Shown here: positions 26,283 through 36,294 of the stretch, piece by piece
Position numbering within the stretch: position 1 is the first letter of the stretch
How the letters are laid out: each line of letters opens with the position of its first letter
Assembly: GCA_020631355.1 (NCBI GenBank)
Contig: JAHDHL010000001.1
Location: forward strand, 359,616 to 423,615
Length of the DNA stretch: 64,000 bases
Reading direction: 5' to 3'
From: Saprospiraceae bacterium
Lineage (GTDB): Bacteria > Bacteroidota > Bacteroidia > Chitinophagales > Saprospiraceae
Made by a program: the position numbers and the translations under genes
Notes under the pieces: generated by a model
What the model saw: the letters and a program-made list of their open reading frames with translations, nothing else
The model's database searches: none
Told to the model about the DNA's origin: nothing

Positions 26283-28919
26283 ATGAAAATCAGGATTTTA
26301 GCGACAATCATCCTATTATTTGGAATATTTGTTTTAGTCCAAGCGCAAGACGAACCCAAGAAGGAACAACCCAAAACAGAACAGCCCAGAAAATCAGACC
26401 AAGGTGAAAGGCCGCGAGGCGAAAGACCTCCCCGAGGAGAAAGACCTGATGGAGAACCCGGACAACGCCCTGGCGGTGGTGGACGGAACTTCACCCCTGA
26501 ACAATGGAAACAATTCTCAGAGAGAATGCCCAAAATAGGTAAGGTATCAGGCCAAATCAAAGATACCAATTCAGGTAAACCCATAGAATATGCCACTGTC
26601 GCATTGTTGTTGGCATTAGATTCTTCTGTGGTAAGTGGAGCGGTTACTGATATGGAGGGAAAATTCATCATAGAGGAAATCCCCATGGGGCCTTTTGTCC
26701 TGAGTGCTGAATTCATGGGATACGAAACCTACTATTCAGACCGCTTTAGGATTAGTCCTAGGAGACAGACCGAATATACCTTTGATGACATCACTCTTGA
26801 AATCAAATCAGAATCACTAAGTGAAGTTGTGGTACAGGAAAAGAAACCTTTCATGGAATTGGAACTGGACAAAAAGGTCTATAATGTTGGGGACAACATC
26901 ACTGTTGCCGGAGGAACAGCCACTGAAGTCCTTGAGCAAATTCCATCTGTTGAGATTGATATTGATGGAAATGTCAGTCTGAGGGGAAGTCAAAATCTTA
27001 GAATCCTGATTGATGGCAGACCCACTGCCCTAGCTGGAGGTGATCCTGCAGCCATATTGGAACAAATCCCTGCCGAAACCATCGAAAAGGTAGAGGTAAT
27101 CACAGCACCCTCCGCCAAATATGACCCAGAGGGGATGTCCGGTATACTAAATATCATCCTGAAAAAGAATAAGAAAATTGGTCTGACAGGATTGATTAAC
27201 CTGAATTGGGGTGTTATTGATTATGATGAATATGGTGCCAATGCGAGTATAGGTTACAAGAACAAAAAAGTGAACATTAACGCTAGTTATGGCTTCAGGG
27301 ATTCGGAGAGGGATATCATCAGAAAGAATACCAGAATCAATACTTTCCCTGATACCACATATTCATTCACACAGGAGGGCAATGGGACCCGACAAGGCAT
27401 CAGCCATAACATGAGTTTGGGATTCGATTTTTATCCTACATCAAATAGCACTATTTATTCATCAGCCAGATTCCGTTTTAGTGATGGAAATGACAATGCT
27501 GAAAACCTTTACCAGAATTTTGACCAAAATGAGGAATTCACCCATGTACAACGTATCGTAGAAGTCGAGGATGATAAAAGAAACAGTAGGGATTTCTCAT
27601 TAGGATACCAAAATAGAATCAAGGGGAATTGGAGCCACCTACTCAACATTGACCTCAATTATTCAGAGAATACCAATGAGGAGAATAGCTTATTCGACCA
27701 AGCGGAATATGATATCAATGATGTAGAGTACAATAACCCAGTAGATGGTATTTATACACAAAATGACATCACTTCTGATGATGTACAAATCTTTCAGGCA
27801 GGATTGGATTACGAAAAGCCGTTCGAGTCAGAAGCGAAATTGGAATTAGGATACAAATCCATCCTCCGATACAGACAATCAGATTTCAATTCTAGTCTGG
27901 ATGTATTGGATAATGAATTCCTTTTTGACGAAAGGATACATGCCATTTATAGTACCTATGCACACCCCATTACGAATTCATTCTCCGTAAAAGCTGGTAT
28001 CAGACTCGAACAAGCCGTAACAGATGGTGAACTGGTCAATTCCAATGAAACGTTCGATAAGGATTATTTTAGTTGGTTCCCTAGTTTATCACTGAACCAA
28101 AAACTGAAGGACGACAAAGGTGAAATCGCCTTGAATTATAGCCGTAGAATCAATCGTCCAAGGTCAAGGCAGGTCAATCCTTTTGTCAATTATTCCGACC
28201 CTTTCAGTCTTAGACGAGGGAACCCGGATCTTAATCCTGAGTATACCAATGCCATGGAAATCAATTATATGAAAAGATGGGATAAAATCACCATCACTCC
28301 ATCCATCTACTACAGGTATACGACAGGCATCATCAACCGTTACAGAACAATTGATAATAACACAGGAGTTTCTACTCTTACCTACATCAACCTTGCGGAT
28401 GCACATGCTTATGGAGTAGAACTCGTAGCCATGTACACACCATTCAAATGGTGGCGAATCATGCCCAGCATAGATATCAACCAAACCATTCTGGATGGTA
28501 GCAACGTAGATGCGGACCTGAATACCAATGCGCTCAGAATAGGGGGACGAGTGATGTCCAACATGAGTTTCAAGAACAATTTTGATGTCCAATTCATGTT
28601 ATTCTATCGTGCGCCAGCCAATATTGCACAGGGTAGGATGAAGCGCATCCTATTCACCAATATTGCCATCAAGAAAAAAATCCTGGATGATAAGGGAAGT
28701 ATCGGATTGAGTGTAAGAGACCCCTTTGCTAGTGGTAAATTCCAATTCATCACTGCAGCCGATACATTTTACCAAGAGGGCTTCAGACAAAGGGAGCCTT
28801 ATGTATTCAACTTATCTTTCTCCTACCGTTTCGGCAAGCAAGAAAGGAATAGGGGCCGAGGACAAAGAGGCAATAGAGGAGGAATGGATAATGGAGGTTT
28901 CGACGATATGATTGATTAG
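26283..28919 (+). CDS. TonB-dependent receptor-like outer-membrane protein with carboxypeptidase-regulatory-like domain
   Basis: 878 residues from the ATG at 26283, chosen because the signal peptide MKIRILATIILLFGIFVLVQAQ begins there. A charged Pro/Arg/Gly-rich linker (~25-75) precedes a CarboxypepD_reg-like domain (GQIKDTNSGKPIEYATVALL), a plug domain (ATEVLEQIPSVEIDIDGNVSLRG) and a C-terminal barrel of the OMP_b-brl_3 type (NRPRSRQVNPFVNYSDPF). It ends in a Gly/Arg-rich tail. Substrate unknown. Confidence 0.88.
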   Translation: MKIRILATIILLFGIFVLVQAQDEPKKEQPKTEQPRKSDQGERPRGERPPRGERPDGEPGQRPGGGGRNFTPEQWKQFSERMPKIGKVSGQIKDTNSGKPIEYATVALLLALDSSVVSGAVTDMEGKFIIEEIPMGPFVLSAEFMGYETYYSDRFRISPRRQTEYTFDDITLEIKSESLSEVVVQEKKPFMELELDKKVYNVGDNITVAGGTATEVLEQIPSVEIDIDGNVSLRGSQNLRILIDGRPTALAGGDPAAILEQIPAETIEKVEVITAPSAKYDPEGMSGILNIILKKNKKIGLTGLINLNWGVIDYDEYGANASIGYKNKKVNINASYGFRDSERDIIRKNTRINTFPDTTYSFTQEGNGTRQGISHNMSLGFDFYPTSNSTIYSSARFRFSDGNDNAENLYQNFDQNEEFTHVQRIVEVEDDKRNSRDFSLGYQNRIKGNWSHLLNIDLNYSENTNEENSLFDQAEYDINDVEYNNPVDGIYTQNDITSDDVQIFQAGLDYEKPFESEAKLELGYKSILRYRQSDFNSSLDVLDNEFLFDERIHAIYSTYAHPITNSFSVKAGIRLEQAVTDGELVNSNETFDKDYFSWFPSLSLNQKLKDDKGEIALNYSRRINRPRSRQVNPFVNYSDPFSLRRGNPDLNPEYTNAMEINYMKRWDKITITPSIYYRYTTGIINRYRTIDNNTGVSTLTYINLADAHAYGVELVAMYTPFKWWRIMPSIDINQTILDGSNVDADLNTNALRIGGRVMSNMSFKNNFDVQFMLFYRAPANIAQGRMKRILFTNIAIKKKILDDKGSIGLSVRDPFASGKFQFITAADTFYQEGFRQREPYVFNLSFSYRFGKQERNRGRGQRGNRGGMDNGGFDDMID

Positions 28920-29021
28920 TCCTACATCATATAATGTGGGATTCCATCGTCATATCTGTGACAATCCACTTAAGTTCCGTCAAAAATACATCCATCATTA
29001 ACGTATTATTTTGAGATATTA

Positions 29022-29029
29022 TATTTTTG
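29022..29029 (+). promoter_or_regulatory. candidate -7 box
   Basis: TATTTTTG fits TAnnTTTG and lies about 60 bp before the M48 lipoprotein start. No matching -33 element is evident, so support is weak. Confidence 0.3.
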
Positions 29030-29091
29030 GAATGCGTTATTGGATTGTGATTTAAGGAATCTAAATGATATTTGACCAAAATAGTTTTGTC

Positions 29092-29889
29092 ATGAAAAAG
29101 AAAGCACTATTCTCCTACACCATTGCCATTGCATTCTTTGTGATGTTTTCCGGTTGCAAGGGAGGAAAACCAGGAGGTGGATTCAACCTCTTTACCGTTC
29201 AGCAGGATGCCGAATTGGGATTACAAGTAAAGCAACAAATCGAAAGTGACCCGGGCCAATTCCCGATTCTGAATGAAGCTAACAACAGGGAGGCTTACCA
29301 AATCATCAGATCTATCACTAATGATATCCTGAATTCAGGAAAGGTATACCATAAGGATAATTTCGCTTGGGAAGTCAAAATCATTGATGATGACAAGACA
29401 CTGAATGCATTCTGTACTCCCGGAGGTTATATTTATGTATACACCGGACTGATTAAATTCTTGGATAAAGAAGATCAATTGGCAGGTGTGATGGGACATG
29501 AAATTGCTCATGCCGACCAAAGGCATTCCACGCGTCAGATGACTAAGATGTATGGAATTTCCGTATTGATTTCTGCTGTTGCAGGAGATAGGGAAACTCT
29601 GGCACAAATCACGGCAGGACTGATTAATTTGAAATTCAGTAGAGGTCACGAAACAGAGGCCGATAACTATTCAGTTGAATATCTTGGTGGTACAAAATAT
29701 AACTGCGCCGGTGCTGCTGGTTTCTTTGAAAAAATTGGTGGCGAGGGTGCTCCGCCTGAGTTCATGAGTACACACCCTAATCCAGGGAATCGTGTCGAAA
29801 ACATTAAGGCAAGGGCTTCATCCAAAGGCTGTAAAATCACGGATACAGCAGACCAATCGAGATACCAGAGACTAAAGAGTTTATTGTAA
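29092..29889 (+). CDS. M48-family metallopeptidase, lipoprotein
   Basis: 265 residues from the ATG at 29092, which gives a lipoprotein signal (FVMFSGC, Cys22). The zinc motif HEIAH is at 136-140 and the third ligand region HETEADNYSVEYL follows. M48 lipoproteins of the LoiP/BepA type act in the periplasm on misfolded outer-membrane proteins; the same role is inferred here. The C-terminal PPEFMSTHPNPGNRVENIK is also typical of the family. Confidence 0.9.
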   Translation: MKKKALFSYTIAIAFFVMFSGCKGGKPGGGFNLFTVQQDAELGLQVKQQIESDPGQFPILNEANNREAYQIIRSITNDILNSGKVYHKDNFAWEVKIIDDDKTLNAFCTPGGYIYVYTGLIKFLDKEDQLAGVMGHEIAHADQRHSTRQMTKMYGISVLISAVAGDRETLAQITAGLINLKFSRGHETEADNYSVEYLGGTKYNCAGAAGFFEKIGGEGAPPEFMSTHPNPGNRVENIKARASSKGCKITDTADQSRYQRLKSLL

Positions 29890-29908
29890 TCATACAATAC
29901 ATTGAAAA

Positions 29909-29940
29909 GGGCAAATACATGATTGTATTTGCCCTTTTTT
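29909..29940. terminator. bidirectional terminator between M48 gene and menC
   Basis: Arms AAAAGGGCAAATACA and TGTATTTGCCCTTTTTT form a long stem with T-runs on both strands, located between two convergent genes. Confidence 0.85.
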
Positions 29941-30983
29941 CATTCCAATAAGGAATAATCCCAAGCACCATCTTTCCTATAATAGATATGGCCATTCTCC
30001 ACTTCCAGTGGAGAGTTGATATTATTCGTATATAATTGTCCCGTACCTAATCCCTGATGCATCGGATTATTCAAGGTGGAAGTCCATTGCGAAATGGCAT
30101 TCAAGCCAATATTTGATTCCAAGGCAGAAGTTATCCAATAATCAATCCCCTGGTTCTTTGCAGCATCTATCCATTCCATACTGCCTTTGAACCCACCAAC
30201 CAAACTGGGTTTTAATATGATATATTGGGGATTAATGGTTTCGATAACCTTTTTCTTTTCGTCAGCATTCTTTATTCCAATCAATTCCTCGTCCAGGGCA
30301 ATATCCAAGGGCGTCTCCTGACAAAGTCTGGCCATCTCCTCCAATTGCCCTTGACGAATGGGTTGCTCTATCGAATGCAAGTCGAGCTCGGATAATTTTT
30401 GCAATTTATCCAATGCCTCATCAGGCTTGAATGCACCATTGGCATCCACCCTGATTTCTATATCTTCCTTACGGAACTGTTGACGGATGTACTTCAACAA
30501 ATCAAGTTCATCCTCGAATGAAATACCCCCTATCTTCAGTTTCACACAATCAAATCCAGTTTCCAGTTTGGTTTTGATTTGTTCCATCATGAATGATTTT
30601 TCACCCATCCATATCAAGCCATTGATAGGAATAGGGGATTCATCCAAACTAAATTCATTCGGAAACAAGATACGTCGACCTCCCTCATCCAAATCTTTCA
30701 GAGCCATTTCCAATCCGAAGATAATCGAGGGGTAATCACTGATATCCACTCTTTCCAATTCATTGATGTGCCCAACCAACTCATCCAATTTGGCTTCATA
30801 AGAATCATAATCATCCACACTCAATCCTTTCAGTAATCCACATTCCCCGATTCCTCTCACATCTGGATGATTGGTATCATGAACAATGATGAACCAGGAT
30901 TCTTTTTTTCTCAATACACCCCTTGAGGTCCCGCTTGGACGTTTGAATTCAAGGGTGTGCTTTTTCCAATGTGCTCTTAACAT
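29940..30983 (-). CDS. menC: o-succinylbenzoate synthase (enolase superfamily)
   Basis: 347 residues. MenC dehydrates SHCHC to o-succinylbenzoate in menaquinone synthesis. Enolase-superfamily features are visible: VKLKIGG with the catalytic Lys pair, metal-binding Asp in IRVDANGAF, Glu in SIEQPI, DEE in LDEELIG and the second Lys in YIILKPSLVGGF. Overlaps the end of menA by 7 bp, supporting function in the same pathway rather than as another muconate-lactonizing type enzyme. Confidence 0.88.
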   Translation of the reverse strand: MLRAHWKKHTLEFKRPSGTSRGVLRKKESWFIIVHDTNHPDVRGIGECGLLKGLSVDDYDSYEAKLDELVGHINELERVDISDYPSIIFGLEMALKDLDEGGRRILFPNEFSLDESPIPINGLIWMGEKSFMMEQIKTKLETGFDCVKLKIGGISFEDELDLLKYIRQQFRKEDIEIRVDANGAFKPDEALDKLQKLSELDLHSIEQPIRQGQLEEMARLCQETPLDIALDEELIGIKNADEKKKVIETINPQYIILKPSLVGGFKGSMEWIDAAKNQGIDYWITSALESNIGLNAISQWTSTLNNPMHQGLGTGQLYTNNINSPLEVENGHIYYRKDGAWDYSLLE

Positions 30984-31873
30984 GTAGCTATGTATTGTCC
31001 AATACCAAAAAATATGACAAACAAAAGGGTTGAAATCGCCATCTGCTTCAGGTATGGGTCAAGGGATGGGGCATCCAATTTTGTTTTGACGGCCCTCGCA
31101 TTGATAAGGAATAAGGGGAGTGACAGTAAAAAGAGCCATTGCCATAAAGAGGAATAACTCATAGCCGTGTAAGCAATCGCACACACCCACCCCAATACCA
31201 AAAGAAACCAATGGTACCATACTGCTTTCTCTCGCCCCAGCCTTACGGGAATGGAATACTTACCTGCCTTTTGGTCAGATTCTATATCCCTGATATTATT
31301 CACATTCAATACGCCTACTGCAAAAACCCCACAACTTATTGCCGGTAATAAAACAGCATTGGACCATTCATGTGTCTGTAAATAATAAGTCCCAATCACG
31401 GAAATCAGGCCAAAGAATACCAGCACGGAAATATCTCCCAAACCTGCATAACCATATGGATTTCTCCCTACCGTATAGGTAATGGCAGCTATTGTGGAAA
31501 TAATTCCCAGACCAAGGAATACCCAAAATTCTTCCATACTATTAATGGATTGATACAACAGGAATATGCCTGAGCCTAAGGATAATATAGCAAAGAGCAC
31601 CATCGCATTCCTCATGGATGAGGCAGAAATCTTACCTGCCTGTACTGCCCTTGCTGGGCCTACACGGTCTTCGCTATCCGCACCATTCATCGAATCACCA
31701 TAATCATTGGCCAGATTGGATAGTATCTGAAGTAGGAATGCCGTCAGTAGGGTCAATCCGAAAACCAAGCCATTGAACTGTTGTTCCACAAATGCCATTA
31801 TACCCCCCATACCAATACAAGCCAAAGCCAATGGTAAGGTTCTCAGTCTAAAAGCTTCTATCCAGTCTTTCAA
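30977..31873 (-). CDS. menA: 1,4-dihydroxy-2-naphthoate polyprenyltransferase
   Basis: 298 residues, eight or nine membrane spans. It attaches the polyprenyl chain to DHNA, a late step of menaquinone synthesis. The prenyl-diphosphate motif NDYGDSMNGAD and the second Asp region NNIRDIESDQKAGK are visible. The start is TTG: an in-frame TAA lies two codons upstream (TAA GGA TTG) and the residues after TTG (KDWIEAFRLRTLPLA) match the usual N-terminus; AAGGA may serve as ribosome-binding site. Upstream of and overlapping menC. Confidence 0.92.
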   Translation of the reverse strand: MKDWIEAFRLRTLPLALACIGMGGIMAFVEQQFNGLVFGLTLLTAFLLQILSNLANDYGDSMNGADSEDRVGPARAVQAGKISASSMRNAMVLFAILSLGSGIFLLYQSINSMEEFWVFLGLGIISTIAAITYTVGRNPYGYAGLGDISVLVFFGLISVIGTYYLQTHEWSNAVLLPAISCGVFAVGVLNVNNIRDIESDQKAGKYSIPVRLGREKAVWYHWFLLVLGWVCAIAYTAMSYSSLWQWLFLLSLPLFLINARAVKTKLDAPSLDPYLKQMAISTLLFVIFFGIGQYIATC

Positions 31874-32035
31874 TCCTTATGTTTTTTCAGTGATATGACA
31901 ATCACAATGATTTGATGAATCTGCCTCAATCCCTGGGTTCGTCTTCGTTCTTAATACTAACTCATCTACCCAAGAAAGGTTCTGCATAAATTTCTCAAGA
32001 ATTTATCATAGTACCAACCCATAAAGGAGAAATCA

Positions 32036-32043
32036 TATCTTTG
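32036..32043 (+). promoter_or_regulatory. candidate -7 box for the LytS-type kinase
   Basis: TATCTTTG fits TAnnTTTG and is 17 bp before the start codon of the kinase gene at 32061. Confidence 0.35.
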
Positions 32044-32060
32044 CGGATATTTATTGTTGC

Positions 32061-34916
32061 ATGAGAAACCTGACCCGATATACGACATTGGTATTGGCCG
32101 TACTTTCGTTTTGTACAATGGCCACATCCCAACAATTACGCTTCAGTCATTTTACCATTGACGATGGCCTACCAACCAACCAAATCCAGTCATTATCAAC
32201 TGACGGGGTAGGATTCCTATGGATGGAAAGCCCTGAGGGTATCACCCGATATGATGGTTCTAATTTCCATCATATCGACTGGATGGATATCACTACATCC
32301 GATCATGACAGCATCCAATCCATTATTGGCCAGAGGAACAACCAAATCATTGGCCTTTACCAACAAAGGGCATACGCATTCGGACTGGATTGTAATATTG
32401 ATGATTATTCTTTTCTGAATGTATCACAACAGCTTATAGGAATTTCCAATGCACTGAACCCCATTCTCATTGAAAATCTTACCTGCAAGAACCTCAATTC
32501 TGATAGCCTTGAAATTATAACATCAACCGATGGCCCTGATATACAATGGATAAATTACCATCCTGATACCGCCATCATCAATATCCCAAACAAAGGATTA
32601 TACACTGCTCATTTGGAGGGTCAGGAACTTTCCATCAATTCAATTAATGCACCCATTCCTACTTCCCCCTTACTCAATGCTTGGGGTACTCAGGAAGGGG
32701 TATGGTACATATCAGGAAATCAGATCATCAAATGGGGTAGGGATTTCAATGTATTGCAATATGAAATATCCATTCCTCTAGGATATGAACAAATCCAGCA
32801 CATCCATTCTGATGGGGATTATGTTTTCTTTGCTGCAGGAAGTCGGTTATATCGATTGGATTTGGAGACCCAGGAAACCTTGTTGCTTTCTGTCGGAATG
32901 AATATTCAATCCGAAATCAATGACCTATATCTTGACCATGAGGAAAACCTATGGGTAGCCACTGAAGGGGATGGCCTTTTCTGCATCTACCAATCTTATT
33001 TTTCGGGATATAGCCTTGGGATATTGGGACAAACATCGGTACATCATTTATACAACACCCAAAATATGGGACTCTTGGCAGCAACTGATGATGGCCTTTT
33101 CATCATTTCTTCCGGTTGGAGCAGGCTTCCACTTTCTGATGAGAACAATCCCACAGCCATTTATTACATACAGGAAAACGAATCCGGTAATATCTACCTA
33201 AGAACCGATAAGTATATCCAACAATTCAAGAATGGAACATTATCCGAATGTCTTGAATTGGATTCAAACCATAAACTCTTTTCCGTTTCACAGCATAATA
33301 TTGGAATAACTACTGACAATCATTCCAAATGGAATATTTCCAGCGGTTGCAACTTGGATGATATCGTAGCATCCTATGACATTACCGAACCAGTCAATTG
33401 TATCCAGAGAGGGATGGAAAACGACATCTGGTTAGGGACACACCAAGGACTTTTCCAGATTACAGGTGATGGCAATTTGCTATCCTTTACCCAAGAAAAT
33501 GGTTTGGCTCATAATCGAGTCAATGATTTGAGAATGGGCCCCAATCAAAAATTATATATCGGAACCGATGGAGGATTATCCATCATGAATATCCACAACA
33601 AGAGATTCAGGAACTACACCAATCTTCCCTCACCAAAATGTAGGAAATTGGCTGTCAATGGGGATGGGAAGGTTTGGATTTATACCCTTACGGGAATTTA
33701 CAGTTTCACTCCTGATGAGGAAGAAGATATCCAACAATTAGGTATTCCTGTAAATGGTGTGAATGCACTGGAAGTGGATAAAAATGGAAAACTCTGGATT
33801 GGAACCCCCAGAGGGTTATTGAGTTATTCCAATAACACTTTCAGGAACCGGCCAGCACCACATCTCTTTTGGAACGAGTTATATCTGGATAATTCATCCA
33901 TTGAATCACCTGACAACATCATACTTTCACCTAATGGCATTCTTGATGTTTCCTTTGGTTCTATTGCATATAAAGATGTGCAGAAAGTCACATTCCAATA
34001 TAAATTACAAGATGAGGCACCTTGGCAGAATACCAAGAATCGCAGCCTCACATTCAGCAATCTTAACCCAGGGAATTACAATTTACAAATTAGGGTTCAG
34101 CATCCTAATAGTACTTGGTCCAAACCCCTTTCTCTTTCCTTTGAGGTTATTCCTCCTTTCTGGAAAAGGTGGACATTCATTGTCCCCATACTCCTTTTAA
34201 TAACTGCTTTGATAGCCGGATTTCTAAGGAATGTAAGAAAAAGGGAAAAGAAAAAGATTGAAACAAGAAGACGATATGCCGAACTGGAACTCAAAGCGCT
34301 CCAGTCCCAGATGAGTCCGCATTTTATTTTCAATACACTGAATGCCATTCAGCATGCCATAATGAAAGGGAACAGCCAAGTAGCCAATACATCCCTGAAT
34401 CGTTTTGCCACTTTGATGCGATTATTCCTTGAGTCTTCCAAATCCAAGTATATCCCATTACAGGATGAGGTGCAAATGTTACAACTCTATTGTGAATTAA
34501 CCCGCCTCTGTTACGAGGGGAAATTTGACTACACCATCAAGGTGGACCCAAATCTCGACTTGGAGGATACCGAAATCCCATCCATGATGATTCAGCCACA
34601 TGTGGAGAATGCAATCAGGCACGGTCTCCTCCCTCTTAAGGAAAAAGGGAATTTGGATATTGATTTCAGTATGAATAAACAATATCTGGTTTGTACCATC
34701 AAGGATGACGGAATAGGAAGAACCAAGGCAAAAGAACTCAAGAAACAGTCCCAACAGGTTCGTACTTCGATTGGTAATACCCTAACTCAGGAAAGGGCCA
34801 ATATCCTGAATGAAATCCATCATTCTAATATTCGTATCAAAATCACGGATCTTAGGGGTAGAAAAGGAAATCCATTAGGAACAGATGTGAAAATCATTAT
34901 TCCCACGGATTTATGA
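32061..34916 (+). CDS. LytS-family sensor kinase with propeller sensor
   Basis: 951 residues: signal peptide (1-24), periplasmic two-component-regulator propeller beginning FSHFTIDDGLPTNQIQ, Y_Y_Y domain (~620-695), a membrane segment (FIVPILLLITALIAGFL), and a His_kinase/HATPase module with SPHFIFNTLNAIQHAIM and the N-box HVENAIRHGL. LytS-type kinases normally pair with LytTR regulators; none is adjacent, so this is an orphan. Convergent with murA, 7 bp between the stops. Confidence 0.87.
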   Translation: MRNLTRYTTLVLAVLSFCTMATSQQLRFSHFTIDDGLPTNQIQSLSTDGVGFLWMESPEGITRYDGSNFHHIDWMDITTSDHDSIQSIIGQRNNQIIGLYQQRAYAFGLDCNIDDYSFLNVSQQLIGISNALNPILIENLTCKNLNSDSLEIITSTDGPDIQWINYHPDTAIINIPNKGLYTAHLEGQELSINSINAPIPTSPLLNAWGTQEGVWYISGNQIIKWGRDFNVLQYEISIPLGYEQIQHIHSDGDYVFFAAGSRLYRLDLETQETLLLSVGMNIQSEINDLYLDHEENLWVATEGDGLFCIYQSYFSGYSLGILGQTSVHHLYNTQNMGLLAATDDGLFIISSGWSRLPLSDENNPTAIYYIQENESGNIYLRTDKYIQQFKNGTLSECLELDSNHKLFSVSQHNIGITTDNHSKWNISSGCNLDDIVASYDITEPVNCIQRGMENDIWLGTHQGLFQITGDGNLLSFTQENGLAHNRVNDLRMGPNQKLYIGTDGGLSIMNIHNKRFRNYTNLPSPKCRKLAVNGDGKVWIYTLTGIYSFTPDEEEDIQQLGIPVNGVNALEVDKNGKLWIGTPRGLLSYSNNTFRNRPAPHLFWNELYLDNSSIESPDNIILSPNGILDVSFGSIAYKDVQKVTFQYKLQDEAPWQNTKNRSLTFSNLNPGNYNLQIRVQHPNSTWSKPLSLSFEVIPPFWKRWTFIVPILLLITALIAGFLRNVRKREKKKIETRRRYAELELKALQSQMSPHFIFNTLNAIQHAIMKGNSQVANTSLNRFATLMRLFLESSKSKYIPLQDEVQMLQLYCELTRLCYEGKFDYTIKVDPNLDLEDTEIPSMMIQPHVENAIRHGLLPLKEKGNLDIDFSMNKQYLVCTIKDDGIGRTKAKELKKQSQQVRTSIGNTLTQERANILNEIHHSNIRIKITDLRGRKGNPLGTDVKIIIPTDL

Positions 34917-34923
34917 CATTCCT

Positions 34924-36240
34924 CTATCCATTCTTGATTCTTGTAATATCAGCACCAATGGCATTAAGTCTACCATCAATATTCTGATATCCACGATCAA
35001 TCTGATTCACATTATGAATGGTACTTTTTCCTTTTGCAGATAAGGCTGCTATCAATAGGGATACCCCAGCACGGATATCAGGCGAGGTCATGCTGATACC
35101 ACGCAACTGATGTTGTCTATTCAATCCGATGACAGTAGCACGGTGGGGATCACAAAGAATGATTTGAGCGCCCATGTCAATCAACTTATCCACAAAGAAC
35201 AAGCGGCTCTCAAACATTTTCTGATGAATCAGAACACTTCCCTTTGCCTGTATGGCCATGACAAGTACCACACTCATCAAGTCTGGTGAAAAGCCTGGCC
35301 AAGGGGCATCATAAATAGTCATAATCGAGCCATCAATGAAAGTTTGGATAGCATAATCCTGCGGAGGAACATGAATGTCATCCCCTTTGATATTGATATC
35401 CAATCCGAATCGTTCAAAAATAGGAATGATGTTACCCAATTCCTTTACTTGGCAGTTCTTGATGGTAATATCCGATTTCGTTATGGCAGAAAGCGCGATG
35501 AAACTACCGATTTCAATCATATCGGGCAGGATTCGGTGTTCTGCTCCGCCTAACTTATCCACACCATGAATGGTTAATAGGTTAGAGCCCACACCTTCGA
35601 TTCTTGCGCCCATTCGATTCAGCAGCTTACACAACTGTTGGACATAAGGTTCACACGCGGCATTATAGATATAAGTGGTTCCTTCGGCCATTACGGCACC
35701 CATTACCACATTGGCAGTACCTGTTACGGATATTTCATCCATTAGGAGATAGGTACCCTTTAATTTGGGAGATTCTACGGAGTAGATTTTCTTTTCCTCA
35801 TCGTAATTGAAAGCTGCACCCAATTTTATAAAACCATTAAAGTGGGTATCCAACCTTCTACGGCCAATCTTATCTCCTCCGGGTTTTGGAAGCAGGGCTT
35901 TTCCGAAACGGGCCAACAAAGGCCCTACCAACATCACCGATCCACGGATATGTTGTGCATCCTTTACGAAGTCGGGGGAATAAAGAAAATCCAAGTCCAA
36001 GTCATCCGACTGGAACGAATAGGTATCATCTGCCAGTCTATTGACCTTAACACCCAAACCCTTGAGCAAACCGATGGATTTCCGAACATCTACGATATCA
36101 GGAATATTAGAAATGGTTACGACTTCCTCTGTCAGTAGTGTAACGCATAAAACCTGAAGGGCTTCATTCTTAGCCCCTTGTGGATGGAGATTACCTTGGA
36201 GCGAATTACCTCCTATTACTTCGAATGAATCAGATGCCAT
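34924..36240 (-). CDS. murA: UDP-N-acetylglucosamine 1-carboxyvinyltransferase
   Basis: 438 residues from the ATG at 36240 (MASDSFEVIGGNSLQG); a frame to 36267 is longer but unlikely. MurA transfers enolpyruvate to UDP-GlcNAc, the first committed step of peptidoglycan synthesis. The family's catalytic Cys in PGGCxIG is replaced by Asp123 in KPGGDKIGRRRLD. The same Cys-to-Asp exchange is known from mycobacteria and chlamydiae and gives fosfomycin insensitivity; I infer the same here. It lies downstream of a DUF4290 gene and glmS, grouping cell-wall precursor genes. Confidence 0.94.
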   Translation of the reverse strand: MASDSFEVIGGNSLQGNLHPQGAKNEALQVLCVTLLTEEVVTISNIPDIVDVRKSIGLLKGLGVKVNRLADDTYSFQSDDLDLDFLYSPDFVKDAQHIRGSVMLVGPLLARFGKALLPKPGGDKIGRRRLDTHFNGFIKLGAAFNYDEEKKIYSVESPKLKGTYLLMDEISVTGTANVVMGAVMAEGTTYIYNAACEPYVQQLCKLLNRMGARIEGVGSNLLTIHGVDKLGGAEHRILPDMIEIGSFIALSAITKSDITIKNCQVKELGNIIPIFERFGLDINIKGDDIHVPPQDYAIQTFIDGSIMTIYDAPWPGFSPDLMSVVLVMAIQAKGSVLIHQKMFESRLFFVDKLIDMGAQIILCDPHRATVIGLNRQHQLRGISMTSPDIRAGVSLLIAALSAKGKSTIHNVNQIDRGYQNIDGRLNAIGADITRIKNG

Positions 36241-36294
36241 GAGTATGTCCTTTTGTTGAGGACACAAAGTAATAAATGACTCAGGGAAAACCCA

